Assembly: GCA_008638415.1 (NCBI GenBank)
Contig: VWVT01000004.1
Coordinates: 124,001-188,000, forward strand
DNA length: 64,000 bases
DNA from: Nocardiopsis sinuspersici
GTDB taxonomy: Bacteria; Actinomycetota; Actinomycetes; Streptosporangiales; Streptosporangiaceae
Direction: 5' to 3'
Position 1 is the stretch's first letter, and each line of letters begins with the position of its first letter. The position numbers were made by a program, and so were the translations under genes. A model generated the notes under the pieces. That model had not been told where the DNA came from, ran no database searches, and saw nothing but the letters and a program-made list of their open reading frames with translations. Below are positions 56,746 through 64,000 of this stretch, one piece after another.

Positions 56746-57278
56746 TCAGGAACGGGAGCGCCCGGCGTGGCGGTGCGCCAGGAGGCGCAGGGCGGTGACT
56801 GCGCCGCCGGGCACGCACACCGCCAGCACCGCCGCCGACGGACCGGGCAGCCATACCAGCGCCGACCGCGGCCCGAGACCCGCCACCAGCCACACGGTCG
56901 CGCACACCCCGGCGAGTCCGGGCAGCGCCCAGAGCACGGTCGCCCAGAACCACGACCGCCGCGTACCCAGGGGTCGCGCCGCCGTGGAAGACGATGGGTT
57001 CGCCGAGGTCGGTCAGGGCGGTCTCGCGCCAGCCCAACTCGTACTCCTGCGTCGAACCTGGGACCGGGACCGTTCCGTTGCGCGCCCGGGCCAGGGCGTC
57101 GGCGTCCAGCACGCCCGGGTCCGCCTCCAGTTGCGCACGGGCGAAGGCGGCCAGGGCCGCCAGGGTCCCGCCCGGGTAGCCGTAGGACGCACCGGCGTCG
57201 TCCACGCCGTTCGCTTTCGCCACCGGGACTCCCCACGGCGTGCGGTGGCCGGGAGCCAGCCCCGCCTCGCGCGCCGGG
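56746..57278 (-). pseudogene. Remnant of a serine hydrolase (beta-lactamase family) gene
   Basis: The recognisable middle part reads GLAPGHRTPWGVPVA, YGYPGGT and FHGGATPGYAAVVVL, all typical of class C-like serine hydrolases. The N-terminal catalytic SxxK region is missing entirely. After the GGATPGY stretch the frame is lost, and a C-terminal membrane segment (WFWATVLWALPGLAG and one more helix, stop at 56746) continues in another frame. At least two lesions are therefore present: loss of the 5' half and an internal deletion with frameshift. Its 5' end directly meets the truncated TetR gene on the other strand. Confidence 0.75.
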
Positions 57279-57818
57279 ATGTCCGTGGGCCTCGTGCAGC
57301 ACTACTTCCGGTCCAAGGACGACATGCTGCTGCACGCGTTCGAGCGGGTCAGCACGGCCGTCGCCGTCCGTGTCTTCGGCATCGTCGGCGAGGGGACCCG
57401 CCACGAGAGGTCCATCGCCGAGGTGCTGCTGGCCGCCCTGGCCGAGCACCTGCCCCTGGACGGGCCGCGCCGCGCGGAGTTTCGCGTCACGCGCGTCTTC
57501 GCCGGCCGGGCCCTGGACAGCCCCGCGCTGGCCGAGGTGGACGCGCGCACCGCCGCCGCCCTGCACGCGGAGATCGCACGGGCGGTGGGCAACGGGATGG
57601 AGTGCGGCGAGGTGGAGTCGGACGTGGACGCCGACACGGCCGCCGCCCGCATCGCCGCAGTGGCCGAGGGGCTGGCCACCCAGGTCCACCGGGGAGGGCC
57701 CGGCGCGGCCGGGCGTGCGCGGGCCGTGCTGCGCGACGAACTGGCCGCCGTGTTCACCGGGGAGTGCCGCCAGTACGTCCGTTGGGGCCCGTTCCCCTCG
57801 CTGGCGGGCTATTGCTGA
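57279..57818 (+). pseudogene. 5'-truncated TetR-family regulator
   Basis: Starts in the recognition helix (GMSVGLVQHYFRSKDDMLLHAF) of a TetR HTH, given here by its core VGLVQHYF, and continues through a normal ligand-binding domain to 57818. The first 25-30 residues, including the first HTH helices and any native start, are absent. A GTG at 57240 opens the frame, but the added residues come from antisense hydrolase sequence. It cannot bind DNA normally. A single deletion or rearrangement could have removed the shared 5' region of this gene and the divergent hydrolase gene. Confidence 0.75.
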
Positions 57819-58075
57819 TCTACGACGTAAAGGTGCGATGCTCGAAAGTCATTTATGTTCGTGACACTCGAACATCCACCCGGAGTGGACGAGCGGCCCG
57901 CAGCGACCGGGTGAGCCTGAACCCGGGGTCGTCCACGCGCGAGGCGGGGCGGCTCCTGCGGCGGCACGGGCCCGGCGTCCGCGGGGGTGGTCCTGTCGGC
58001 CCCCGCCGCGGAGAACGCGGTACGGCTCGCGGGTCACGGGACGGGCGCCGGCCGGAAGGCTCCGACCTCGACCCG

Positions 58076-58585
58076 TCAGTCCGCTCCCGTGCCCTCGCCG
58101 TGAGGGGTGGTCCTTCCGGTGGGGCCGGGCGCGCCGAGCCGCCGGGTCTGTGCGTACAGGATGTCGATCGTGTTGGTGACGTAGTCGGTGATGGCGGCGA
58201 GTTCGGTGTCGTCGTACTTGGCCACCAGGTCGCCCATCGCCCGCGACAGGCCGGTGAAGGCGTCGGCGAGGTCGGGGCGCGCCTCCGTGTCCGCCGAGAC
58301 GAGGACGCGCCGCCGGTCGGCGGGGTCGGGGACGCGCCGCACGTAGCCCAGGCGGCTCAGCCGGTCGACGAGTCCGGTGACGGCTCCGGGGGTCAGGCCC
58401 GTCAGCTCGGCCAGCGCACCGGCGGTGAGCGGGCCCTCGCGCTCGATCAGCCCGAGTGCGCGGTGGTCGAGAGCGCGTAGTCCCAGGCGCTGCCCGACGG
58501 CCTCGTGGAAGAGCACGACGGCGGTGCTCAGCCGCCACCCGAGTTCGGCGCCCGTGGCAGCCGGATCGGTGTCTGCGTCACTCAC
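58076..58585 (-). CDS. MarR-family transcriptional regulator
   Basis: A 169-residue MarR repressor. The winged HTH is at about 50-105: TAGALAELTGLTPGAVTGLVDRLSRLGYVRR (cited as LTPGAVTGLVDRL) and the wing DPADRRRVLV. Flanking helices serve for dimerisation. It is divergent from a membrane-protein gene, and the 108-bp region between holds a perfect inverted repeat suited to a MarR dimer, so it probably represses itself and that neighbour. The inducer is unknown. Confidence 0.9.
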   Translation of the reverse strand: MSDADTDPAATGAELGWRLSTAVVLFHEAVGQRLGLRALDHRALGLIEREGPLTAGALAELTGLTPGAVTGLVDRLSRLGYVRRVPDPADRRRVLVSADTEARPDLADAFTGLSRAMGDLVAKYDDTELAAITDYVTNTIDILYAQTRRLGAPGPTGRTTPHGEGTGAD

Positions 58586-58637
58586 GCCTCGATGGTCCCT
58601 TCTCCAACGTGCCGCTGATTATTTTAGTCTACTGTAC

Positions 58638-58660
58638 ATTTTAGTTTAGTGAACTAAAAT
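58638..58660. promoter_or_regulatory. MarR-type operator between divergent genes
   Basis: ATTTTAGTT and AACTAAAAT form a perfect 9+9 inverted repeat across TAGTG. A further ATTTTAGT half lies at 58621-58628. The block is the most AT-rich of this region and sits between the MarR gene and the membrane-protein gene. Confidence 0.75.
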
Positions 58661-58693
58661 AAGCAGCGCGGACGTCGAGACCGGGAGAGCACC

Positions 58694-59275
58694 ATGACGG
58701 AGAACACGACCACCTGCACACCTTCCGCGCGCACCCACCTGCGCCTGGCCCTGGAGGTTCCGCGCTGGGCGCTGGCCTTCTACCTCCGCCACATCGTCCT
58801 GGTGGCGGGTGTCTCCCTCGTCCCCGCGGCCGAGCGCTTCGCGGCGGCGCTGTGGGGCGACACGTGGTCGACGGCGGCGCACATCGCCCTGGAGGTGCTC
58901 GCGGAGGGCACACGGGTGGTCCTGGTCGTCCTGCTGGTCCGCGTCGCCATCCTGGGGGACGAGCGGGTCCGGGGCGGACGGCACCTGGGCGACGGCCGCC
59001 GCGTCCGGGCCTTCCTCGACCGGAGGTGGCCCAGCCTGCTGTTGCAGGGAGCGTTCCTGCTCGCCCTCGCCGCGGTCCTCGACATCGTCCCCGAGCGGGT
59101 CGTGCCCCTGTGGATCCCCGCTTCGGCGGAGGACCTCTACTGGGCGCTCCTGCTCGCGGTCAAGAACGTCACGGTCATCGCCTTCGCCTTCGTCTGGATG
59201 GTCGCGGCGGTCCGCCAGATGCTCGTCGAGGGCGGCCGCCTGCTGGAGGAGCCGACCGGGTCCACCGAGGTGTGA
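58694..59275 (+). CDS. Membrane protein of unknown function, probable MarR target
   Basis: A 193-residue protein with about four hydrophobic helices, near residues 28-45 (AFYLRHIVLVAGVSLVP), 66-86 (EGTRVVLVVLLVRVAIL), 114-132 (LLLQGAFLLALAAVL) and 147-172 (WALLLAVKNVTVIAFAFVW). No family is recognised. GGGAGAG precedes the ATG. It is divergent from a MarR gene across a clear operator, so it is probably induced by the MarR ligand and could be a small efflux or sensing protein. Confidence 0.7.
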   Translation: MTENTTTCTPSARTHLRLALEVPRWALAFYLRHIVLVAGVSLVPAAERFAAALWGDTWSTAAHIALEVLAEGTRVVLVVLLVRVAILGDERVRGGRHLGDGRRVRAFLDRRWPSLLLQGAFLLALAAVLDIVPERVVPLWIPASAEDLYWALLLAVKNVTVIAFAFVWMVAAVRQMLVEGGRLLEEPTGSTEV

Positions 59276-59311
59276 GGGACCGTCCCCGCGTCCCGGGAGC
59301 GGGCGAAGCAC

Positions 59312-61228
59312 CTATCCCTCCCGGAGGATGCCCACCAGGCGGGTCGTCCGCTCCTTCGCCGCGTTCTCCCGCACGCCCGTCTCCAGGCCTCCGCCCGTGG
59401 CGTCCACCAGCGACACGTGCCGCGTCGCCCGGGTCAGCGTCGTGTACACCTGCGGGCGCGACACCGGCACCTCCGGCGGGAACACCGCCACCACGGCGGG
59501 CCAGCGGCCCCCGTGCGCGGCGGCCACCGTCACGGCCCAGCCCGGGCGCAGCGCCGAGGGGTCGGCGACCCTCACCCGCCCACCGCCGGTCAGTTCCACC
59601 ACGGCGCCCCCGTCCACCTCGCGCAGGTACCCCGTGTCACCCGGCCCGTAGCCGGGGCCGTCCGCCGTGAACAGCACACGGTCGCCCACGTCGAACCCGC
59701 CGTGCGCGCCCGGACCCGGGTTCAGCCGTTCCTTGCACGCGGCGTTGAGGGCACGCGCGCCCGCCGGTCCGTCCCCGCGCGCGGCCACCACCTGTACGTG
59801 TTCGGCCCCGATCTCCAGCGCGCGCGGGATCGAGTCCGTCACAAGCTGCACCACCCGGTGCGCCGCCTCCTCGGCCGACGCGGCGGGTACCCGCACCACC
59901 TCGCGCCCGGGCGCCTCCACCCGGGGAACCTCACCCCCGGCCACGGCCGCCGCCAGTTCCGCGATCGGCCCCGGCTCGGCGGGGTCGGACAGTTCGGCCA
60001 CGTGCGCCGTCCGCGACACGGCCACGTCCATCACCACCTGGCCCGGTGTCGCGGACGGGGCCTGGTCCGGGTCGGCCAGCAGCACGAGGTGGGCGCCGTC
60101 GGCGCACACCGACGCCAGTTCGGCGGCGCGCCTCACACCCACCGACATCGCCTCGCACAGCACCACCAGCCCGGCCTCCACCGGAGCGCCGGCCAGGAGT
60201 CCGGCCAGTGACACCGCGCGTACCGGGGGCGTTCCCGGCTTCCGGGCGCTCTCGGATCCCCGGGTGTCACCGGTCCCCGGGGACTCTCCGGTTTCCTGAA
60301 CCTCTTCGGTCCCCTGGGCGTCCTCGGCTTCCGGGGGCGCCTCGGGCCTCTCCTCCTCCCCGGTGCCTTCGGGGGCCGCGGTGTCCCCGGTCCCCGCGGA
60401 CGCCGGATCCCCGCCCGTCCCGCGGACTCTCGCCAGGTCGGCGTTGACCGCCGCCGCGGCCTGAGCGGTCGGCGCCGCCACCACTATCCCCACCTGGCTG
60501 TCGGTGGCGACCGCTTCCATGCACACCAGGGCCCGCGCCACCTCCGCGGCGTCGCCGGGGCCGTGCCGCAGCACCGTGACCGGGCGCAGGGCCACCGTCA
60601 CCAGGGCGTCGCGCGTCTGCTCCGAGACGGTGAACCCGCCCCTCTCCGCGGCCTCGTCCACCGTCTCGGTGGCGGTCGCCAGGTCCATGATCGGGTCGTT
60701 GCCCCCGATGAGCCGCAGCAGTTGGTCGCCCAGCCGCTGTTCGGCGTGTCCCACGTCGGGCAGGGCGTAGAAGCGGTCCGGGTCGGGCAGCTCCGGTACC
60801 CCGCCCTCCTCGAAGTCGAAGTCCTCGTCGCCCTCGTCGATGCTCTCCAGCACCACCGCGCTCTCCTCGGCCACGGCCGCCTCCAGCGCCGCGGCGGGAT
60901 CGGCCACCCCCAGCCTGCCGACCACCGTGGCCAGCTGCCTCTCCTCCACGGCGGTGTGGCCCCGGGCCTCGGACATCCGCAGCACGTGTGCGGTGAGCGC
61001 AGCGAGCCTTCGGGGGTCGTCGGGCCGGGCGCCCTCGCCCAGGTGTTTGCGGGCGCAGAAGTCGGCCTGCTCCACGGTCACCTGCGGCAGGCGCAGCAGC
61101 AGCCACGGGTCGGCGTCCAGCCGCTCGGCGGCACCTGCTCCCAGCGCGGCCAGCAGCCGGGGCGCCAGGGCGCGCGGGGCGCCCATCCGGTCAAGGACGG
61201 CACTGACCTGTTCGATGGCCTCGGACAC
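59312..61228 (-). CDS. RecD2-like helicase homologue with degenerate ATPase motifs
   Basis: A 638-residue protein laid out like RecD2: N-terminal helix-hairpin-helix region (1-130), a RecA-like core and a C-terminal SH3-like/helicase 2B part. The ATP site is broken: where Walker A (GPGTGKT) belongs, it has HGPGDAAEV (about 218), and Walker B DEAS has become CEAM (about 349). Motif III survives as ADPDQAPS and motif VI as YTTLTRATRHVSLV. An 80-residue acidic low-complexity insertion (Glu/Gly/Thr/Pro) replaces part of the core. It is therefore probably a non-catalytic DNA-binding or regulatory protein. The neighbours give no further hint. Confidence 0.75.
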   Translation of the reverse strand: MSEAIEQVSAVLDRMGAPRALAPRLLAALGAGAAERLDADPWLLLRLPQVTVEQADFCARKHLGEGARPDDPRRLAALTAHVLRMSEARGHTAVEERQLATVVGRLGVADPAAALEAAVAEESAVVLESIDEGDEDFDFEEGGVPELPDPDRFYALPDVGHAEQRLGDQLLRLIGGNDPIMDLATATETVDEAAERGGFTVSEQTRDALVTVALRPVTVLRHGPGDAAEVARALVCMEAVATDSQVGIVVAAPTAQAAAAVNADLARVRGTGGDPASAGTGDTAAPEGTGEEERPEAPPEAEDAQGTEEVQETGESPGTGDTRGSESARKPGTPPVRAVSLAGLLAGAPVEAGLVVLCEAMSVGVRRAAELASVCADGAHLVLLADPDQAPSATPGQVVMDVAVSRTAHVAELSDPAEPGPIAELAAAVAGGEVPRVEAPGREVVRVPAASAEEAAHRVVQLVTDSIPRALEIGAEHVQVVAARGDGPAGARALNAACKERLNPGPGAHGGFDVGDRVLFTADGPGYGPGDTGYLREVDGGAVVELTGGGRVRVADPSALRPGWAVTVAAAHGGRWPAVVAVFPPEVPVSRPQVYTTLTRATRHVSLVDATGGGLETGVRENAAKERTTRLVGILREG

Positions 61229-61291
61229 CTCGGGCGGTTCCCCTCGTCATACGGTTCGCGACTCTGGGAGCCTACCGACTCGCGGCGACGC

Positions 61292-61903
61292 TCAGTTCCT
61301 GGTCCCGCGGCCCGTGCGCCGCCGTCCTCCCCGGTTCGCCGTGCCCACGGGGCCCTCGGCGCCGTCGCCGACCACCTGGCGCACGGCCGCGCACGGGTCG
61401 GTGGCGGGGGAGGCCTCCTGGATGGCCACGGCCGCGCGCTGGGCGATGTGCCGGAACAGTTCCCGGGTGGGCGCGTCCAGTCCCGCCAGCACCTGCTCCT
61501 CCGTGTGCTCCACCCGCTCGCGGACCACGGCCAGGACCTCCCGGCCGTGCTCGGTGGCGCACACCCGCCGCACCCGCCGGTCGCCGGGGTCGATCCGGCG
61601 CCGTACCAGGCCGGCCTTCTCCAGGTCGTCGAGCAGGTAGGTCATCACACTGCGGTCGATCAGCAGCCGTTCGGCCAGGGCCGCCTGGGTGGGGGGTTCA
61701 CCGGGCGAGACGGCGGCGAGCACGTGGTAGCCCCGGCTGCCGTGCGGGAGGTCGGACAGCGCCGACTCCATCCGCTCGTGCCAGCGGCGCAGGACCACGG
61801 CCAGCGACCACCCCAGGTTCGTGTCCGCGCCCGGGTCCGCGCCCGGGTCCGCGCCCGGACGCGTGTCCGGGAGCCGTGCGGGTTCCGGAGTGGTGGATGC
61901 CAT
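61292..61903 (-). CDS. MarR-family transcriptional regulator
   Basis: A 203-residue MarR protein. It begins with a disordered head with three GADP repeats, then the wHTH at about 70-125 (TQAALAERLLIDRSVMTYLLDDLEKAGLV, cited as IDRSVMTYLLDDL, and the wing DPGDRRVRR). The C-terminal 25 residues are basic and disordered. It is divergent from the flavin-dependent oxidoreductase fusion gene, with an operator-like repeat between, so it probably controls that enzyme. Confidence 0.9.
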   Translation of the reverse strand: MASTTPEPARLPDTRPGADPGADPGADTNLGWSLAVVLRRWHERMESALSDLPHGSRGYHVLAAVSPGEPPTQAALAERLLIDRSVMTYLLDDLEKAGLVRRRIDPGDRRVRRVCATEHGREVLAVVRERVEHTEEQVLAGLDAPTRELFRHIAQRAAVAIQEASPATDPCAAVRQVVGDGAEGPVGTANRGGRRRTGRGTRN

Positions 61904-61926
61904 GGCCCGAGGCTACCAGGAATAGG

Positions 61927-61968
61927 TGTTCGCCAAGATAAGTTGTTGTCGGCATCGTTTGACGAACA
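61927..61968. promoter_or_regulatory. Operator-like inverted repeats between MarR and LLM oxidoreductase genes
   Basis: TGTTCGCCAA (61927-61936) and TTGACGAACA (61959-61968) are inverted with 9 of 10 bases matching. GTTTGACGAACAAAC, a smaller perfect 5+5 repeat, overlaps the second arm. Confidence 0.55.
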
Positions 61969-62001
61969 AACTAGTTTTGGCGTCCCCCGAGGAGAGCACC
62001 C

Positions 62002-64000
62002 ATGTCCGACTACGGACACCCGCTACGGTTCGGCACCTTCGTCACACCCGCGGCGCAGGACCCCGACCGGGCCGTCACGCTCGCCGAGCTCACCGAGGCG
62101 GCGGGCCTGGACCTGGCCACCTACCAGGACCATCCCTACAACCCCGCCTTCCTCGACACCTGGACCCTGCTCAGCTGGGTCGCCGCGCGCACCACCCGCC
62201 TGCGGGTGTCGGCCAACGTGCTCAACCTCCCCCTGCGCCCGCCGGCGATGCTCGCCCGCTCCGCGGCCACCCTGGACCTGCTCTCCCACGGCCGGCTCGA
62301 ACTCGCCCTGGGCGCCGGGGCCTTCTGGGACGGCATCGAGGCCATGGGCGTGGAGCGCCTCACCCCGCGCCAGGCCGTGGACGCCCTGAGCGAGGGCATC
62401 GACGTCATCCGCGAGGTCTGGGACACCGACGCCCGCGGCGGCGTCCGCGTCGACGGCGACCACTACACCGTGCGCGGCATGAAGCGCGGCCCCGCGCCGG
62501 CCCACCCCATCGGCATCAGCCTGGGCGCCTACAAGCCCCGCATGCTCCGCCTGGTCGGCGCCAAGGCCGACGGCTGGCTGCCCAGCCTGGGCTACCTCCG
62601 GCCCGAGGACATGGCCGCCTCCAACCGCACCATCGACGAGGCCGCCCTGGCCGCCGGGCGCGACCCCCGCCAGATCCGCCGGATGCTCAACCTCGCCCAG
62701 AGCGCCTTCCTGCCCACCGGCCGGGGCTTCCTGCAGGGGCCGCCCGAGCAGTGGGTCGAGGACCTGTTGCCCCTGGTCCTCGAACACGGGTACTCCACCT
62801 TTCTCGTGGCCACCGACGACCCGCGCACCGTCCAGACCTTCGGCGCCGAGGTCGCCCCCGCGCTGAGGGAGGCCGTCGCGCGCGAGCGCGCCGACGCGGG
62901 CACCGTCACCGGACCGGCCCGGGCCGCCGCCTCCCTGGCCGCGCGCCGTTCCGGTATCGACTACGACGCCGTTCCCGAGGACCTGCGCGACCACGCCGTC
63001 GAGCCCGGCGACCGCGCCTACGCCAAGGTGCGCCACGGGTACATGCAGAAGGGCTCCCCGGGCCTGGTGCTGCGGCCCGGCTCCGCCGAGCAGGTCGCCG
63101 AGGCCCTGGCCTACGGCCGCGCCCAGGAGGCCGACCTGCACGTGCGCAGCGGCGGCCACGGCATCAGCGGCCGCTCCACCGGTGACGGCGGTGTCGTCGT
63201 CGACCTGGCCAGGATGGACGGGGTCGAGGTCCTCGACGACGGCGCCGGCCTGGTCCGGCTCGGCGCGGGAGCCCGCTGGGGCGGGGTGGCCAAGGCCCTC
63301 GCCCCGTACGGCATGGCGATCAGCTCGGGCGACCACGGGGGCGTCGGTGTCGGGGGCCTGGCCACCACGGGCGGTCTGGGCTACATGGCCCGTGCCCACG
63401 GCCTGACCATCGACAACGTCACCGCGGTCGAGGTGGTCACCGCCGACGGCCGGATCCTGCGCGCCGACGCCGACCACCACCCCGACCTGTTCTGGGGGAT
63501 GCGCGGGGCGGGCGCCAACCTCGGTGTGCTCACCGCGGTCGAGGTCACGGCCGCGCCCGTGCGCGACGTCGTCCTCGGCCAGTTCGTCTACGACGCCACC
63601 GACACCGCGGCCTTCCTCCGGGCCTGGGGCGAGACCGCCGAGGCGGCGCCGCGCGAGGTCACCGCCTTCCTCACCATGGGTCCTGGGCGCGGCGGCGAGG
63701 GCCCCGTCGCCCAGGCCATGGTGGTCTACGCCGGTGAGGACACCGACCTCGCCGTCCGGGCCCTGGAGCCCTTCCTGGGGGTGGGTCCGGTCCTGGACCA
63801 GCGGGCCCAGCTCGCGCCCTACCCCGCGGTCCTGGTCGGCGCGGACGGGCCGCACCAGGGCCACGGGCTGCCCGAGTCGCGTTCGGGCCTGCTACGCCAC
63901 ATCACCCCGGAGGCCGCCGAGGGGATGGGGGAGATGCTCGCCTCGGGCGACGCGATGTTCATGCAGTTGCGCCAGGCGGGCGGCGCGGTCAACGACGTTC
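62002..64000 (+). CDS. LLM-class flavin oxidoreductase fused to FAD-binding (BBE-like) oxidoreductase, 3' end outside window
   Basis: At least 666 residues in one uninterrupted frame. Residues 1-295 are a luciferase-like monooxygenase domain (FGTFVTPAAQDPDRAV, YQDHPYNPAFLDTW, LGAGAFWDGIEAMG), binding FMN or F420. A linker (300-340) leads to a PCMH/berberine-bridge-type FAD domain from about 345, with LRPGSAEQVAEAL, the FAD-linking histidine in VRSGGHGISGRS, and GVGVGGLATTGGLGYMARAHGLTID. The cysteine that makes the second FAD bond in many BBE enzymes is replaced (SSGDHGG). GAGGAGAG precedes the ATG. A divergent MarR gene suggests substrate induction. Two flavin steps on one substrate are likely but unproven. 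Confidence 0.85.
   Translation, partial: MSDYGHPLRFGTFVTPAAQDPDRAVTLAELTEAAGLDLATYQDHPYNPAFLDTWTLLSWVAARTTRLRVSANVLNLPLRPPAMLARSAATLDLLSHGRLELALGAGAFWDGIEAMGVERLTPRQAVDALSEGIDVIREVWDTDARGGVRVDGDHYTVRGMKRGPAPAHPIGISLGAYKPRMLRLVGAKADGWLPSLGYLRPEDMAASNRTIDEAALAAGRDPRQIRRMLNLAQSAFLPTGRGFLQGPPEQWVEDLLPLVLEHGYSTFLVATDDPRTVQTFGAEVAPALREAVARERADAGTVTGPARAAASLAARRSGIDYDAVPEDLRDHAVEPGDRAYAKVRHGYMQKGSPGLVLRPGSAEQVAEALAYGRAQEADLHVRSGGHGISGRSTGDGGVVVDLARMDGVEVLDDGAGLVRLGAGARWGGVAKALAPYGMAISSGDHGGVGVGGLATTGGLGYMARAHGLTIDNVTAVEVVTADGRILRADADHHPDLFWGMRGAGANLGVLTAVEVTAAPVRDVVLGQFVYDATDTAAFLRAWGETAEAAPREVTAFLTMGPGRGGEGPVAQAMVVYAGEDTDLAVRALEPFLGVGPVLDQRAQLAPYPAVLVGADGPHQGHGLPESRSGLLRHITPEAAEGMGEMLASGDAMFMQLRQAGGAVNDV

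Noticed and set aside
57240-57818. Intact TetR-family gene starting at GTG 57240
   Set aside because: The first 13 residues are antisense of the hydrolase remnant, and the first helices of the DNA-binding domain are missing, so it is annotated as truncated.

Overview
The window is very GC-rich, densely coded DNA in which start codons are often GTG and occasionally TTG. It carries a WhiB-family regulator, a small conserved HTH gene beside an ABC-F protein and an enoyl-CoA hydratase, a polyprenol-phosphate mannose synthase, a sortase-anchored surface protein with an LAxTG-type signal, and a FabG/FabI pair of the MabA/InhA kind. Together these point to a filamentous actinomycete. Nocardiopsis or a close relative is my best guess, but that is an inference from gene content and not a database match. 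I see no rRNA, tRNA, CRISPR array, insertion sequence, phage or plasmid replication gene, so this looks like ordinary chromosome with a few decayed loci.

Layout. 1-1019: end of a phosphatidylethanolamine pathway (pssA, psd). 1274-9499: mixed metabolism, mostly on the minus strand (MsrB, GntR/UTRA regulator, RibD-like reductase, GlgX, AidB-like acyl-CoA dehydrogenase, PdxH). 9688-13567: a minus-strand assimilatory sulfur block (22-residue cysteine-rich leader peptide, sulfite reductase, zinc-ribbon protein, CysH, sirohydrochlorin chelatase), without cysD, cysN or cysC. 13718-18957: membrane and surface proteins, ending in a sortase substrate with a Gly/Asp/Pro repeat stalk. 19087-25760: MFS exporter, GNAT, a phosphoribosyltransferase-hydrolase fusion, WhiB, YccF and an AI-2E family permease. 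26041-30822: ABC-F, HTH, enoyl-CoA hydratase and a DEAD-box helicase. 30896-32234: an MHS-type MFS gene broken by one extra base. 32445-36837: a sodium:amino-acid symporter, then a permease / His-rich protein pair behind a Zur-like operator. 37012-46433: orphan histidine kinase, orphan substrate-binding lipoprotein, divergent LysR / acyl-CoA dehydrogenase, PPTase, DeoR regulator, mannosyltransferase and a disordered acidic protein. 46504-53976: DHA2 exporter and an FtsX-type ABC exporter, divergent from a NarL-type two-component system. 54210-56697: FabG, FabI and another SDR. 56746-57818: two head-to-head gene remnants. 58076-64000: two MarR-family loci with clear operators, a RecD2-like protein that has lost its ATPase motifs, and an LLM-monooxygenase/FAD-oxidase fusion running off the window.

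How the genes work together. The sulfur genes form one co-directional unit probably attenuated through the leader peptide. The permease and His-rich protein overlap by four bases and share one metal-type operator. The ABC exporter and the divergent two-component system look like a sense-and-export module. FabG and FabI supply two reductive steps of fatty-acid elongation. Several catabolic flavoenzyme genes have strong palindromes upstream, suggesting local ligand-responsive repression.
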